DNA from: Anaeramoeba flamelloides
Taxonomy: Eukaryota; Metamonada; Anaeramoebidae
NCBI GenBank assembly: GCA_027625915.1
Contig: JANTQA010000026.1
Location: forward strand, 62,001-126,000
Length of the DNA stretch: 64,000 nt
Direction: 5' to 3'
In this document: positions 46,238-58,000 of the stretch, piece after piece
How positions within the stretch are numbered: position 1 is the stretch's first letter
Layout of the letters: every line of letters begins with the position of its first letter
Program-made: the position numbers and the translations under genes
Notes under the pieces: model-generated
Told to the model about the DNA's origin: nothing
Database searches by the model: none
The model's input: the letters and a program-made list of their open reading frames with translations, nothing else

Positions 46238-46944
46238 TTTGAGAAAGCATAAAATTCAGAATTTTAGAAATTATTAAATTATTATATTATTTTCATTGAC
46301 AGTAGAAAGAACTCTTGTTAACTACCAATGGTGGGCGTAAAATCCATATTAAAAATCAACCTTTTCAGTTTTAAAATAGCCGAATATCAAAAATATTCTA
46401 AAATTTCAAAACAATTACAACAATTATTTTAACATTGAAAAAATATATTTTTGTGAATCAAAAAACAGTTCTCATCAATTTTTTTACAATTGTTGAACAA
46501 AAAAAAAAAACAGTATCTGCATTAAAAATATTCCCAAAATACTTTTCAAAAACCTGGAAAATTCATCTTAAAACTGAGAAGAAAATACCTTTTTGTGTGA
46601 TTATTTTCGAGTTTTGTGCCTTCGGATTACTAATATTGAAAAAAAAAAAAATGATCAATGAATTTTATCTGTCTTTTGTTTTTTAGTATTAAAAAAAGAG
46701 TTTTCAAAGAAGTGTGGTGTCTTTTGATCTCTATTTGGATAAAGTAAATGGAAAAGCAAGTGAATATTTTTTCGAATTTCTCATACAAAAACCAGTACGC
46801 CACCAACATCAAATGATCAATTGGAGAGAGGAAAAGTTTATGTTCAAAAACATTATACCCCTCAGTGAATTGGTAACTGGAAAATAATCTGATTTACAAG
46901 TGACTCAAGAATAGCTTTGACTAAAATACATCACATGATAAAAA

Positions 46945-47190
46945 ACACTGGGAGATTTTAATTGTTAATATTAGGAAAATGAAAAACAAACCCTTTTTAA
47001 CAAAAAACAATTTTTTTCAAAACATTGTATTAAATCAACACTGAGTACACCAAAGTGAGGAATCCAGAGAACACCCATTTAATTGTTTGATAACTTTCAA
47101 AGATCTTCATATTTGGAAAAAAAATAGGGGTTGGATGGAGGTTTGTTTTTGTTTTGAAAGATCATCTTTTTGGGTTAGTTATTAAGGAAG
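46945..47190 (+). repeat. dispersed repeat B, third copy
   Basis: It shows ACACTGGGAGATTTTAATTG, TTAATATTAGGAAAATG, AAAGTGAGG, CCATTTAATTGTTTGATA and GGTTTG-type landmarks in the family order. Confidence 0.65.
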
Positions 47191-47241
47191 TTTGGTCAGT
47201 TTTCAAATTTTGAGTGCGACCATTAATGTGGAACTGGACTC

Positions 47242-47441
47242 TACAGTCAGTTTCACTTTTAAGGCACAAACTTTCAACGAAATTTAAGGCACAAAAAAAT
47301 CTCAAATTAAGGCACAAAATTCAAATTCTAGTAAAATAGATTGTAAAAAAAAATAATTAAAAATTTTGTGCCTTAATTTGAGAGTTTTATTTGCCTTAAA
47401 TTCCGTTGAATGTATGTGCCTTAAAAGTGAAACTGACTGTA
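47242..47441. mobile_element. palindromic MITE, family 1 (near-consensus)
   Basis: It begins TACAGTCAGTTTCACTTTTA and ends TAAAAGTGAAACTGACTGTA, so the outermost 20 bp are perfect inverted repeats with TA borders. The arms include CAACGAAATTTAAGGCAC and CAAATTAAGGCAC. This is the best reference copy for the family. Confidence 0.92.
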
Positions 47442-47529
47442 TTGAAAAAAAATCAAAATAATTAAAAATTAAACCAAAAAATAATATAGAACGTTACAAT
47501 TTTTATTTTAACTTAAAAATGGAAATATT

Positions 47530-47730
47530 TACAGTCAGTTTCACTTTGAAGTCACATACATTCAACGAAATTTAAGGCACAAAAAAAATCTCAAATTAAA
47601 GCACAAAATTCAAATTCTAGTAAAAATAAATTGTAAAAAATAAAATTCCAAATTTTGTGCCTTAATTTGAGATTTTTTTGTACCTTAAATGTCGTTGGAA
47701 GTTTGTACCTTTAAAGTGAAACTGACTGTA
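47530..47730. mobile_element. palindromic MITE, family 1
   Basis: Same ends and internal arms as the copy at 47242, with TA at both borders. It shares the sequence around its centre (AGTAAAAATAAATTGTAAAA) almost exactly with the next copy at 47840. Confidence 0.92.
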
Positions 47731-47839
47731 CCATTTTTTAAAATTATTTTGTAAACTGTAAATTAATACAATTATTTATATCGATCTAAATATTACAAAT
47801 ATATTTTAAACATTGATAGAATAGAATCTTTGTATAATA

Positions 47840-48042
47840 TACAATCAGTTTCACTTTTAAGACACAAACTTTCAACGAAATTTAAGGCACAAAAAAAAAT
47901 CCCAAATTAAAGCACAAAATTCAAATTCTAGTAAAAATAAATTGTAAAAAATAAAATTCCAAATTTTGTGCCTTAATTTGAGATTTTGATTGTACCTTAA
48001 ATTTCGTTGAAAGTTTGTGTCTTAAAAGTGAAACTGACTGTA
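47840..48042. mobile_element. palindromic MITE, family 1
   Basis: It begins TACAATCAGTTTCACTTTTA and ends TAAAAGTGAAACTGACTGTA with TA borders. Its centre is nearly identical to the 47530 copy, suggesting recent common origin or local duplication. Confidence 0.92.
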
Positions 48043-48224
48043 TCCAAAGAGATAATATGATTTGAAATCAAGAGTAATGACACATTTCAAATACAAAAAT
48101 TACAATTTTTGACATAAAATTGCAGTTCAGAGTACAAATAAAACTAGCTTGCTTGACCAGTTCGACGGGTTTAATATATAGAATCTAAGATTTTAAGGTA
48201 TTTTATAAAGTTATATTTGTATTC

Positions 48225-48246
48225 TACAGTCAGTTTCACTTTTAAC
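48225..48246. mobile_element. terminal fragment of family-1 MITE
   Basis: TACAGTCAGTTTCACTTTTA is present without the rest of the element, 42 bp before the next full copy. Confidence 0.75.
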
Positions 48247-48287
48247 ACAAGTATAAATTGAGAAAAATTAAAATTTTAAATATAGAT

Positions 48288-48487
48288 TACAGTCAGTTTC
48301 ACTTTTAAAGCACAAACTTTCAACGAAATTTAAGGCACATAAAACACTCAAATCAAGGCACAAAATTTGGAATTATTTTTTTTACAATCTATTTTACTAG
48401 AATCTGAATTTTGTGCCTTAATTTGAGATTTTTATTGTGCCTTAAATTTCGTTGAAAGCTTGTGCCTTAAAGGTGTAACTGACCGTA
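48288..48487. mobile_element. palindromic MITE, family 1
   Basis: A full-length copy from TACAGTCAGTTTCACTTTTA to GTGTAACTGACCGTA, with TA borders and both arms intact. It marks the left edge of the homopolymer-rich block. Confidence 0.9.
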
Positions 48488-50063
48488 TCTGCGCGAATTA
48501 TTCATTTTTATAACCCCCAATTTATCTTAAAAATTTATTTTTAAAGTTTAGAGCGCTTTATATCCTCTAGTTTAGAAGTTATTCTCCATTTTCTATTTTT
48601 TGTCAAAAAAATTTTTTTTTGAAATTTTGAATTTCCCATTTCTAAAAAAGTCCCAATTTTACACAAAAATAAAAATTTTTTTTAACGTTTTTAAGATCAT
48701 TTTACTAGGGTATTTTTAGACTAAAAATACGATTTTGGTGAAAAAAATTGAAAAAATTAAGGTTTAAAAAAATATTTTTTTTTGAAAATTGTTTTACTAC
48801 TCTTTTGATTTTCCCATATTTTTTTACTCAAATATTATATAAGTAATATATTTGAAAATAAAAAAGTTATAAATTTCTAAATTTGAAAAATTTTTTTATT
48901 ACATTAAAAAAAAATTTTTTTTTATTTTTATTTTGACTTTGATCCAAGTTAATTATAAAAATACATAAGTTTAACTATATATTAGTTGAAAAAATGCTAT
49001 ATTAAAATCTTTTTAATATAGACAAAAAATTTTTTTACAAAAATTTTTTATTTTGATTTTTTTGTCACTTTTTAAAATTTAAACTTTATGAGGGTAAGTG
49101 GTTTCGAAATTATTTTGTATTTAAAATGGGCGTTTTTGACTTTTTTCAAAATTGAAAATTTTAAAAAATGTATTTAAAAATTTTTTTTTAAAATTTTTTT
49201 AAATATAGTCAAAATAGCCCACTTTAAAAAAAAATTTTTTTTTTAAACATCTCAAAAAAATGATTTTTATTTATATTCTCACTCAAAAACAATGTTATAA
49301 AAAAATTTTTTTTTTTAATTGGAAAACTCAAGTAAAATTTTATTTTTTTCTAATTTAACAGAAAAAAAAATCACATTACAAATATTTTGAAAAAAAAAAT
49401 TTAGAACTCATCTTATTTTATCTTAATAATCATTTTTTCAAATTTTTGATAGTGTTATCACTAGAAAAATATAAAAAAAAAATGCTAAAAAAATTCAAAA
49501 ACAAATTTTTACTAGAGTTTCCTATTAAAATGATTTTTTTCAAAAAAAAATTTTTTTTAAATAAGTTTTTTTCAATTCAATTTTAAATTTTATAATTTTT
49601 TTACAATTAAAAAAAAAAATTTTTTTTTAATAGGAAAAACTTCGAGGGTTTTTTTTTCAAAAAAAAAATATATTAGAAAAATTACTCAATTAAAAATTCA
49701 ATTTCATTATCTTCAAAATTTTATAATTTTAAAATATCCAATAATTACTCATTAGCTCAGCGGTAGAGCACCGAGATCTCAAAATTTGAAAAGTTTTTAG
49801 CCGGGGTTCGTTTCCGGAAAGATCAATTAAATTATTAATTTTTTTTTTTTTTAAATTTATATATTTATATATAATTTGTTCAATTAAAGTATATATGTTT
49901 GCTACCTGAATTTACCTTTAAATCTTTTCAAAATTTTTTTTTCAAAAATTCAAATCTTCTTTAGGTACCAAAATTCGGATAAATGCTGGTAACTAAGTAG
50001 TTTTTTCTGTGTGGGGGAGTAAAAGATTTTAAATTATTTATATATAGTAAAACCTACAATTAA

Positions 50064-50095
<32 letters not shown>

Positions 50096-50330
50096 GTTTA
50101 AAATCCATTTTAATCTATGTGGAACACTATATAAAAAATATAAAAACAATCCAAATTTTTCATTTTTTTGTGGCTCTTATATTTTTCGAGTTATTGCCAA
50201 AAATAGTTTTCTAGAATTTAAAAGAATTTACTCAATCCATTTAAATTAAAAAAAAAAACACCGTTAGCTTTTCTTGAGTTTTCTGTTTATTAGGAAAATC
50301 GATGGATTTTCGTTAGGTTTTTTTACTTTT
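48488..50330. other. 1.8-kb A/T homopolymer-rich block between two MITEs
   Basis: The block is almost entirely alternating A-runs and T-runs (AAAAATTTTTTT-type), denser than anywhere else in the window, with no open frame of note. One tRNA-like sequence sits near its right half. It is bounded exactly by two family-1 MITEs (ending 48487 and starting 50331). Origin unknown. Confidence 0.6.
49746..49824 (+). pseudogene. tRNA-like sequence, probably degenerate
   Basis: TAGCTCAGCGGTAGAGCA (49753-49770) is a perfect A-box/D-arm, and CCGGGGTTCGTTTCCGG (49801-49817) resembles a B-box/T-arm with one unusual base in the loop. Spacing is about right for a tRNA. The 5' and 3' acceptor strands do not pair, and no clean anticodon stem can be drawn in ACCGAGATCTCAAAATTTG. 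It is most likely a tRNA pseudogene or the promoter part of a tRNA-derived SINE. Confidence 0.45.
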
Positions 50331-50504
50331 CAGCCAGTTTCACTTTTAAGGCACAAACTTTCAACAAAATTTAAGGTACAGAATTCAGATTCTAGTAAAA
50401 TAAATTGTAAAAAAAAATAATTACAAATTTTGTGCCTTAATTTGAGATTTTTTGTGCCTTAAATTTCATTGAAAGTTTGTGCCTTAAAAGTGAAACTGAC
50501 TGTA
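50331..50504. mobile_element. palindromic MITE, family 1 (internally shortened)
   Basis: It begins CAGCCAGTTTCACTTTTAAGG and ends GAAACTGACTGTA. It is about 25 bp shorter than the consensus because the block between ATTTAAGG and CAGATTCTAG is reduced. The left TA is lost. Confidence 0.85.
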
Positions 50505-51658
50505 AAAAATCTTATTATACTTTATCTCATCTTTTCAAAAATTCTATTTCTGTCTTCCCAAACCTCTCCACCCCATTTGAAATTCAATATCTCAAGATTT
50601 TCAACTCAAACCGATTTCAATAAAATCAATTTTTGCAACACACTTCGATTAGTTATATAAACATGAAAACTATGCAATAATCTGCATTTTATGAATTTTT
50701 AAAATTGAAAATTTCATCAAAATTAAAATCAAACAATTAAAATGTTAGGTGACTATTACATAGAAAATTCTAAAATTTATTTTCAACAAATATTTTCCAA
50801 AAAATGATAAAATAATAAATAGAAATATTGAAAATCTTGACACAAAACATTTTGTAAAATAATAATAATAAATAGTCAGGAGCCATTAAATCCAAAGTTT
50901 ATAAATTTTTATTATTCATTCAAAGTAATAAAATAAAGAAAACCAATCTTCGAAAATAGGTTTGGTCGATTTTTTTTTTTTTTTTGATTTAAACAAATTT
51001 ATTTGGAATGTTGATCGTTCTTGATTCGCCTGTTAAAAGAAACAAATTTTGGCGTTTGTTTTTTGGATTACTGTTAGACTAATTTTATTCATTCATATAA
51101 ACACATTTCTCGATCCAAAACATAATTTAATAAAACCAAAAATTGAATCAAAAAAAATGTTTCTAAAATCGAAAAATAAAAGATTCAACTCTGAATTACT
51201 TTGATTCTTTTCTCTCAAATAGTATTAGAATGGTTTTTTGGTTTCAAAAACTTTCAATATCTGGTGGCACTCAAAAAATATTTTTCAGTAATGTTGTTAC
51301 AATTAAAAATTTTCAAAATTGGCAAAATGTACTTACTTTCAAAAACAAATTCCGCAATATTAAGGATCAATTTATTACTAATATTTCAACATACACTGAA
51401 CTCATCTGTTTGTTGAAACCTTCAAAATTGAACAAAGATATTGTGAAAAACTGTTAAGACTATTTAGTTTTTGAAATTTTCGTTCCAAGATCTCTATCAA
51501 ATCTCATAAAATTTTCAAAATTTCGCACTTGTTTCAATCTTTATAAACTGTTTTTTTGTAAATTCCACTCAAAGTGAAATTACTTATTAGTTTGTCTTTA
51601 AATATGATATTTTTGGTCTCATTTTTTTAATGTGTAAATTTTCAATTTAATAATTTGA

Positions 51659-52006
51659 ATGAAAATTTTTTTGTTATTAATTGTGGTTTGTTGGTCCTTT
51701 GCGTAAATATTCTTACTTCTCAATCACACAGTCTCTTAGGGTTCTTATTAATCACAAATTCTTTTTTTTTTTTTATTGTTCCACGATTACAACAAAGCGA
51801 TGAATCTGTGTGTCCAAATATTATTAACTATAATCAAGTCAGCTCTTCATGTAATGTAACAAACAACGAACTTTGTTATCCATCAACACGCTGCTACAAT
51901 GACCTTTACTGTCTTCAAGATAATACTGGAAGATCATGTCAACAATCAGAAAAATGTTGGAGTGAAATTTGTTCAAATGGTATGATATTCGATTTTTTCT
52001 TTTTTT

Positions 52007-52042
<36 letters not shown>

Positions 52043-55000
52043 AAGAAAAACAGATCAGTCTCCTCAAAGAAACCACAAGACACAACCCCTTAAATTAATA
52101 CTTTCAAAACCTTTAACACTTTAACCTCTCGATCTTTTTTTTTACTTAGAACAGAGGAATGTTTTTTCAATTATGAAAATACCTAAATCCTTTCACTTCG
52201 AATTAAAAGTAGAACAAAATTGAAAATCAAATTCATTAAAAACCTTTTGATTCAGTCTTGAGTTTTCAATCATCAGTTCTCTGAAAAAGTTGCCGAGTAA
52301 AAATCTTTTTATAAAAGGTATTCGCAACTTTCTATTTTTTTTTGCATTCAAATAATATAACTTTGAAGAATAAAGCAACCCAAACCTGAAATATTACACT
52401 TGATTAGTAAAAGGAAAAATTGAAACACATAAAAATTAAACCAAAAATTTCTACATAAACAAATAACATTGTTCAAAAAAGTGAAACAGGAAAAAAAGTT
52501 CACAACAATTTTTCATTGAAAAAACTTAAGGACTATCTAAAATAAAGCCACCACGGGTGTCTTACGAATCAATAAATCAGCGAATTATACTCTTTATCGC
52601 TTTCGATCCAGAAGAACTATAAAATTTCAAAAAATTTAGTAATAGATAATTTTACCAGATCAGGTAGTTAATTGGAAGGTCCGAGTAAAAACCTACAACC
52701 TAGCCATTTTTGTTCAAAGTCCATTTTTTCAGAGGTTTTTATTGTAAAATAGACAATAATTGATTAGAAGAAACATGGTTGGGTTTGGGGTTATGTTTGG
52801 AAACCCTTCAATTAAGAATCTGATCTTTCAAATTAAATACTGCTGTAGTCAAAATAAAGCGTGCAAAAAAATTTAATACGTGTTTCACTATAAAAAGCGT
52901 GTTTTTTTGTTATAGAAGACCTATACATTAACCAATCACAGAAACTGATAATAAACCCTAAAAAAATATGGTATTGGTTTCAAAAAGTTCTATTATTTAA
53001 AAAGAAATTCTAAAAATGAAGGATCAAATTGGAAAATTTCTCGCAAAAAATATAGTAAATTTTTCATAAAAATTTTCTCTTCATCAAAAAAACAAAAAAT
53101 TCCAAAAAAAATTGAGAATATTATGGAAAATTTTCAACTATTTGCATGAATAATTTCAATTTTACTGAAAATAACCAGACCTTTACTTTCAAAATTGATT
53201 TGAACTTAGGTATACTATTGGGTAGTGGATTGGATGCTGTCTTGGTACAAGAAGAAAAAAAAGCATGAATAATATTTTGAAACACGGATTATAGTCTTTG
53301 GGCACACATTATTTTGATAACTGTATTATTTTCCCATTAAAAATTGAAAATTTTTCGTTCAATTATTTCAAATTATTTTTCGAGTTTATAAGATGGTTCA
53401 CATTCCTAAAATATTTAACTGATCGTTTAGAAATGATATTTTTAGACATTTAATTAAACTACCTTATTGGTCTCTCAGAAAAAATTTTTACTCTGCTAAT
53501 TTGATTGTAGTAGTCATAATTAATATTCAATTTGGTAAATTGAAATAAAAATTTTCATTTATTAGAGGTTTTGATGATAACATATATTATCATGATATTA
53601 ACTATTAAACTCTGTTTCAGTCAAAGTGGCCCAACGTTTTTTTTCAAATATCAATTATTTTATATAATTGACCTTTGAAGAACAAATAAGAAATAAATAG
53701 AATAATATACTTCAAAGAATTGTTGATATATGTCTGAAAGAAAACTACTGAACAAATAGATTTTCAAAAAAATTAAAAAAACTCATATTTGTATGCCACA
53801 TTGAGAAAAACAACGATGTTCGTTTTGAACTTCTACTGGTGTTTGGATGTTAAATATGAAACATTTTTCACCATATTTTTCATACTTTTCTTTTACAAAT
53901 CAAGTCCCCAAACGAAGTTTGTTGATATTTGTGGTCTCTATTTGAAAAATGAAATGAAAATGAAGTGAAAATTTAACACATTTATTAAACAAATATCAAG
54001 ATCAAAGATCGAATTGAATTGCAATAGAAATCAATATGATTTCTCAACAATCTTTACATGATTTCAATGACATTAGAATAACACGCTTTTACCAAGTGAC
54101 TATTGATCTTGCAATAAAAAAATTTTTTGCAACTGAATGACGTTTTAAAAAAAAAATCGAAAAAAAAAACAAAAATGTGAAAAAATGATTTCAATTTTGA
54201 AAATTTCCAAAATAAATTTTTTCTTCTAATATCTATGCAAACTTCTTTAAACACATGTATAATACAATTACAACTGCCCCCCTTTTACTGAAAAATAGTT
54301 TAATTTGCGATAATATTAAAAAAATCGCGATTAGTCCCACTTTATCGTGAAAAATCATAAAATCGCGATATTCCACATTATACAATAAAATAATTATCGT
54401 GAAAAAATTAAAAATTATTTTTTTTTGAAATCACCTTAAAAAAATCTCTTGACTTTTACAAAGCCTTGAGACTTTTAAAAAACTACTCCCCTTTAAAAAT
54501 GTTAGAAAGTGTTTACAAGAGTTGTGAATTGTCTTCAAGTGTTTGAAAGTTTTGAAAGAAAGAAAAGTTTTATAAACGGAATGAGTTTTTTTTGTAAGTC
54601 GAAAAACAATTATTTTCAATCCATTTTTTTTTATTTACAATCTATAAAATCTCCAAGAATTTTATGATCAAACTAATAATAACCCATTTCAACAATATAC
54701 TTGAATATAAAATCGGTCTGTTTTTTTAAAATGGAGTTATGTTACCTTCACAAGTTAAATAACCAAAAAGAATAAAGAGTGATTTTCCTTCTTGTGGGGA
54801 TCGATTAAAGAAAAACATCTAAGCTCTACTTGTGTTTTCTGTCCAATACAAAGATATTAAAAGAAGGAGAAGAAGAATACAAAGAAGAAAACAATTGTTC
54901 AAAAAATCTTAATAATTGGTGATCGTGTGGCTAGGTTTTTGTGAAATCTTTTGAAGAGTTAACCAACCCCTTTTAGCTTTCTTAGAACATTGAAAATGTT

Positions 55001-58000
55001 TTTACCCTAGAACACATTCTTTAAAGAACCAGTGAATGGTTGGTTGTTTTAGAAGCTCTTTTATTCAACACAATTTAGAACACCGGTTTTGACTGAGAAA
55101 ATATTTAATTTCTCCCTAGTTCTTATTGTTGTTGATCTAAAAGGATCGATACAGTCAATCCAAAGCTACCATGAAATTTTCTCAATATCAAATTTTGATG
55201 TTAATATAAATTTTTAAAAAGTTCAATATGAGAACAATAAAGCTCATATTGAAAAAAAAATTTCCTCAATGAGCCAATATTCAAGAATTTTTTCTGATTT
55301 TCAAAAAATAAATTTATATAACCCAAAATAACTCAAAACATCAAAAATTTATTAAGAAACGACATAAAATTTCCTCTAAAAAATGCATTTATTTTTCGAT
55401 CACATTCGAAGAATATTTTTCATATCAACTCATTAATGGAAAAAAATATTTTCAATATAAGCTTTCTTATTCTTATATTCTTAGATTTAAAAATCTATAT
55501 CAACATCAAAATTTGATATTGATAAAATTTCATGGTAGCCTTGGAACAGCTGTAGGTTTGTCAACCAAATCAAACGAAAATACAAATAAAACTCTTTGAT
55601 ATGATCCTTGATTGGATCAAGTATCTTTCTTGTTGTTTTTTCAAGGAATAACTTTAAATCACATACTGGTATTTGAATTATAAATAGGTATAATATTTTC
55701 ACTTTTGATTATTTTTTTCAATTCCAAAAAGAGATTTTTCAAAGATGTAAGTAGCAATTTATGGCTATATTTGAAAAAGGAGATTGAAAATGAAGTGAAA
55801 ACTTTTTCCATTTATAATTCAAATACCAGTAATTTATTTTTTGATCAAAAAAAAATTGCTTTGTAAAAATATTGCTGAATTAGCCCAAAAACCCAACAAC
55901 TATTATATCACGATTACTTTTTAATAACGTTATTTTTCTCGAGAAAAAATATTAGAAAAAATATAAAAAATGATGCTATATTTTTCGGATCTACCTCACT
56001 TGATATATTTGATATTTTGACATTTATCACGATTGTTAAATAATTACCACGATTTTATATAATATCACAATTTGTTATTTTTATCACGATAATATTGAAT
56101 ATCGCGATTTTCTAAAATATCACGAATTGATAAAAATAATCGTGATTTTTGTAACTTTATCGTAAATTAAGCATATATATCATCAAAACCTCTTTTTTTT
56201 ATTATTATTTAATTTAATTTTATTTATTTATTTCTTTCAAATAACAAAAAATTCACAAGTAACAAACAAAAATTTATATATCTTTGATTATTTCATTATT
56301 TGATTTTAATAAATATTTAACAAAACAACATTTCTATAAAAGAAATATGCACAATTAAAAAAGCAAGTGGAAAATATTGTAATATCAATGAAGAATGTTA
56401 TAGTGGTAAATGCATTGATAGCGTATGCAAGGGGATTAAAGAAAACCAACCGTGCAATGTAGGAGGTCACGACCGTCAATGCGAAAAGGGATTATTTTGT
56501 GCCTCTAGCAAAGGGGTGTGTATAAAACAAATTGAAGAAGAAGTTGAATGTGGGAGTTATTTGAAGCCTGGCAAGACAGATTATAAAATTGCATGCAAAC
56601 CGGGTTTAATTTGCGATCCATCTAATTCCAGTTACGATGAAGGATTTTGTGTTCCCCTGCATTCAAGGCCGTCGGGAAGCTCATGTGGCATTGCGGATAG
56701 TTGCGAATATGGGCTAGGATGTATCAACGGTGTTTGTTCTGCTTCTGATCAAGAATGTGATCAAATCAATGAGAACCAATGCGCGTTAACCCATTATTGT
56801 AAATGCAATGATGAACATTCCTCAGGGAAATGCATTCAATTATCAAACTCTGATTGCCAATATGAAGCGTCTCAATTAGTTGATTGCTTATCAATCAACG
56901 AGTGCAATTATGGCGAGCAATTTGGGACTGGGAGCTGCATTCATTCCTTTTGCTGGCTACAGTCCCGAGAGTTCCAATGCTGCTCTCAAAGGGGATTTGA
57001 TACAAGCTATATCCCCAATATTGGGATTGATTGTACCAAAAGGCATTGTGGTAAAAACAAATATGTTGGCTTCAAAGAAAAATGCGATGATTATGAATTG
57101 CTATGCCAAGAGGGACTATTTTGTAAAAATATTGATCCTTCCAGTGGCAGTGAAATGGTGTGTATTACCGATAATACCGGAGACGAATGCCAAAATGATC
57201 AAGATTGCTATTGGGGGCACTGTAATAATGAAAAGTGTGATGGGGTGAGGGGAGTTGGTGCAGATTGTGACAATAATGAACAATGCAGCACTGGGATTTG
57301 TAACCATTCAAAATGCTGGGGAGTAGAGGAAGGCACCGAATGTGTTCCTGACCCCAATAATAAAGTTTGTGGGAAGGGCTCATTTTGCGATAATATAATT
57401 GAAAAGAAGTGCATTCAACAATTGAAATCTGGGGACGATTGCACCAATTGGATCGATGAACCAAATTTTGATTATACTTGTGAGTCCATGCATGTCTGTG
57501 ATGTTATTGTTGAAAATAATACCAAAAGGGGTATTTGTAAGCCAATTCGGGGTGTACAGAAGGGCGAGAAATGTGGATCTCAACAGGTATGTGCGCCACC
57601 TTACCAATGCATCGGCAATCTCTGCATAGAAAAAAGCCTTTGCAATGAAAAGGATAACATATATTGCCCATCTGGATTTAACTGCCAATGCCAAACCAAT
57701 TATTCAGGAAACTGCGTTCAAATTGCAAATACTGATTGCCAAGATGAATACCAGCAATTATTACAATGTAACCAGAAATTTGAATGTGAGACGAACGAAG
57801 CCTTTGTGGTTGGATCTTGCCAATATCATAATTGCCAAGAAGAGAATAATAATTTCCAATGTTGTTTACAAAAGGGATTTTCCGATTCGTACTATTTATC
57901 CAAACTAATAACTTGCCCAAAGGCATCGCCCACCCCATCACCTTCTGTTTCCCAAGTTAAAGATGATGTGAAAAATCAGAGCCATAAATGGGCAATTGGA

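Larger units (their letters stand above)
46238..51658. other. MITE cluster and A/T homopolymer block, no protein gene
   Basis: This 5.4-kb stretch holds a diverged family-2 relative (about 46680-46797), repeat B (46945-47190), five family-1 MITEs plus one end fragment (47242-50504), an odd homopolymer-rich block (48488-50330) with a tRNA-like sequence inside, and a repeat shared with 10.5 kb (51050-51400). No protein gene is supported. Confidence 0.6.
54304..56166. mobile_element. 1.86-kb TTAA-flanked element with ATCGYGAT subterminal repeats
   Basis: Both ends carry inverted repeats TTTGCGATAA (54304) and TTATCGTAAA (ending 56166), each flanked by TTAA. Within about 110 bp of the left end and 260 bp of the right end the motifs ATCGCGAT, ATCGTGAT and ATCACGAT recur about fourteen times; I saw no comparable cluster elsewhere in the window. 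TTAA duplications are typical of piggyBac-type insertions, but the termini do not start CCC and there is no transposase, so the superfamily is uncertain. The middle has been filled by other elements. Confidence 0.7.
51980..56342 (+). other. 4.36-kb intron of the cysteine-rich membrane protein gene
   Basis: The intron joins SN to EICTIKK in phase (G plus AA). It contains repeat E copy 2 (53610-54260) with a family-2 MITE (53836-54000), and a TTAA-flanked element (54304-56166) that itself carries a foldback and another family-2 MITE. The first ~1.6 kb is A/T-rich without a recognised exon. Confidence 0.85.

Noticed and set aside
56880-57941. Several overlapping frames inside the cysteine-rich gene
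   Set aside because: They are out of frame with the continuous cysteine-patterned chain and have no independent support.
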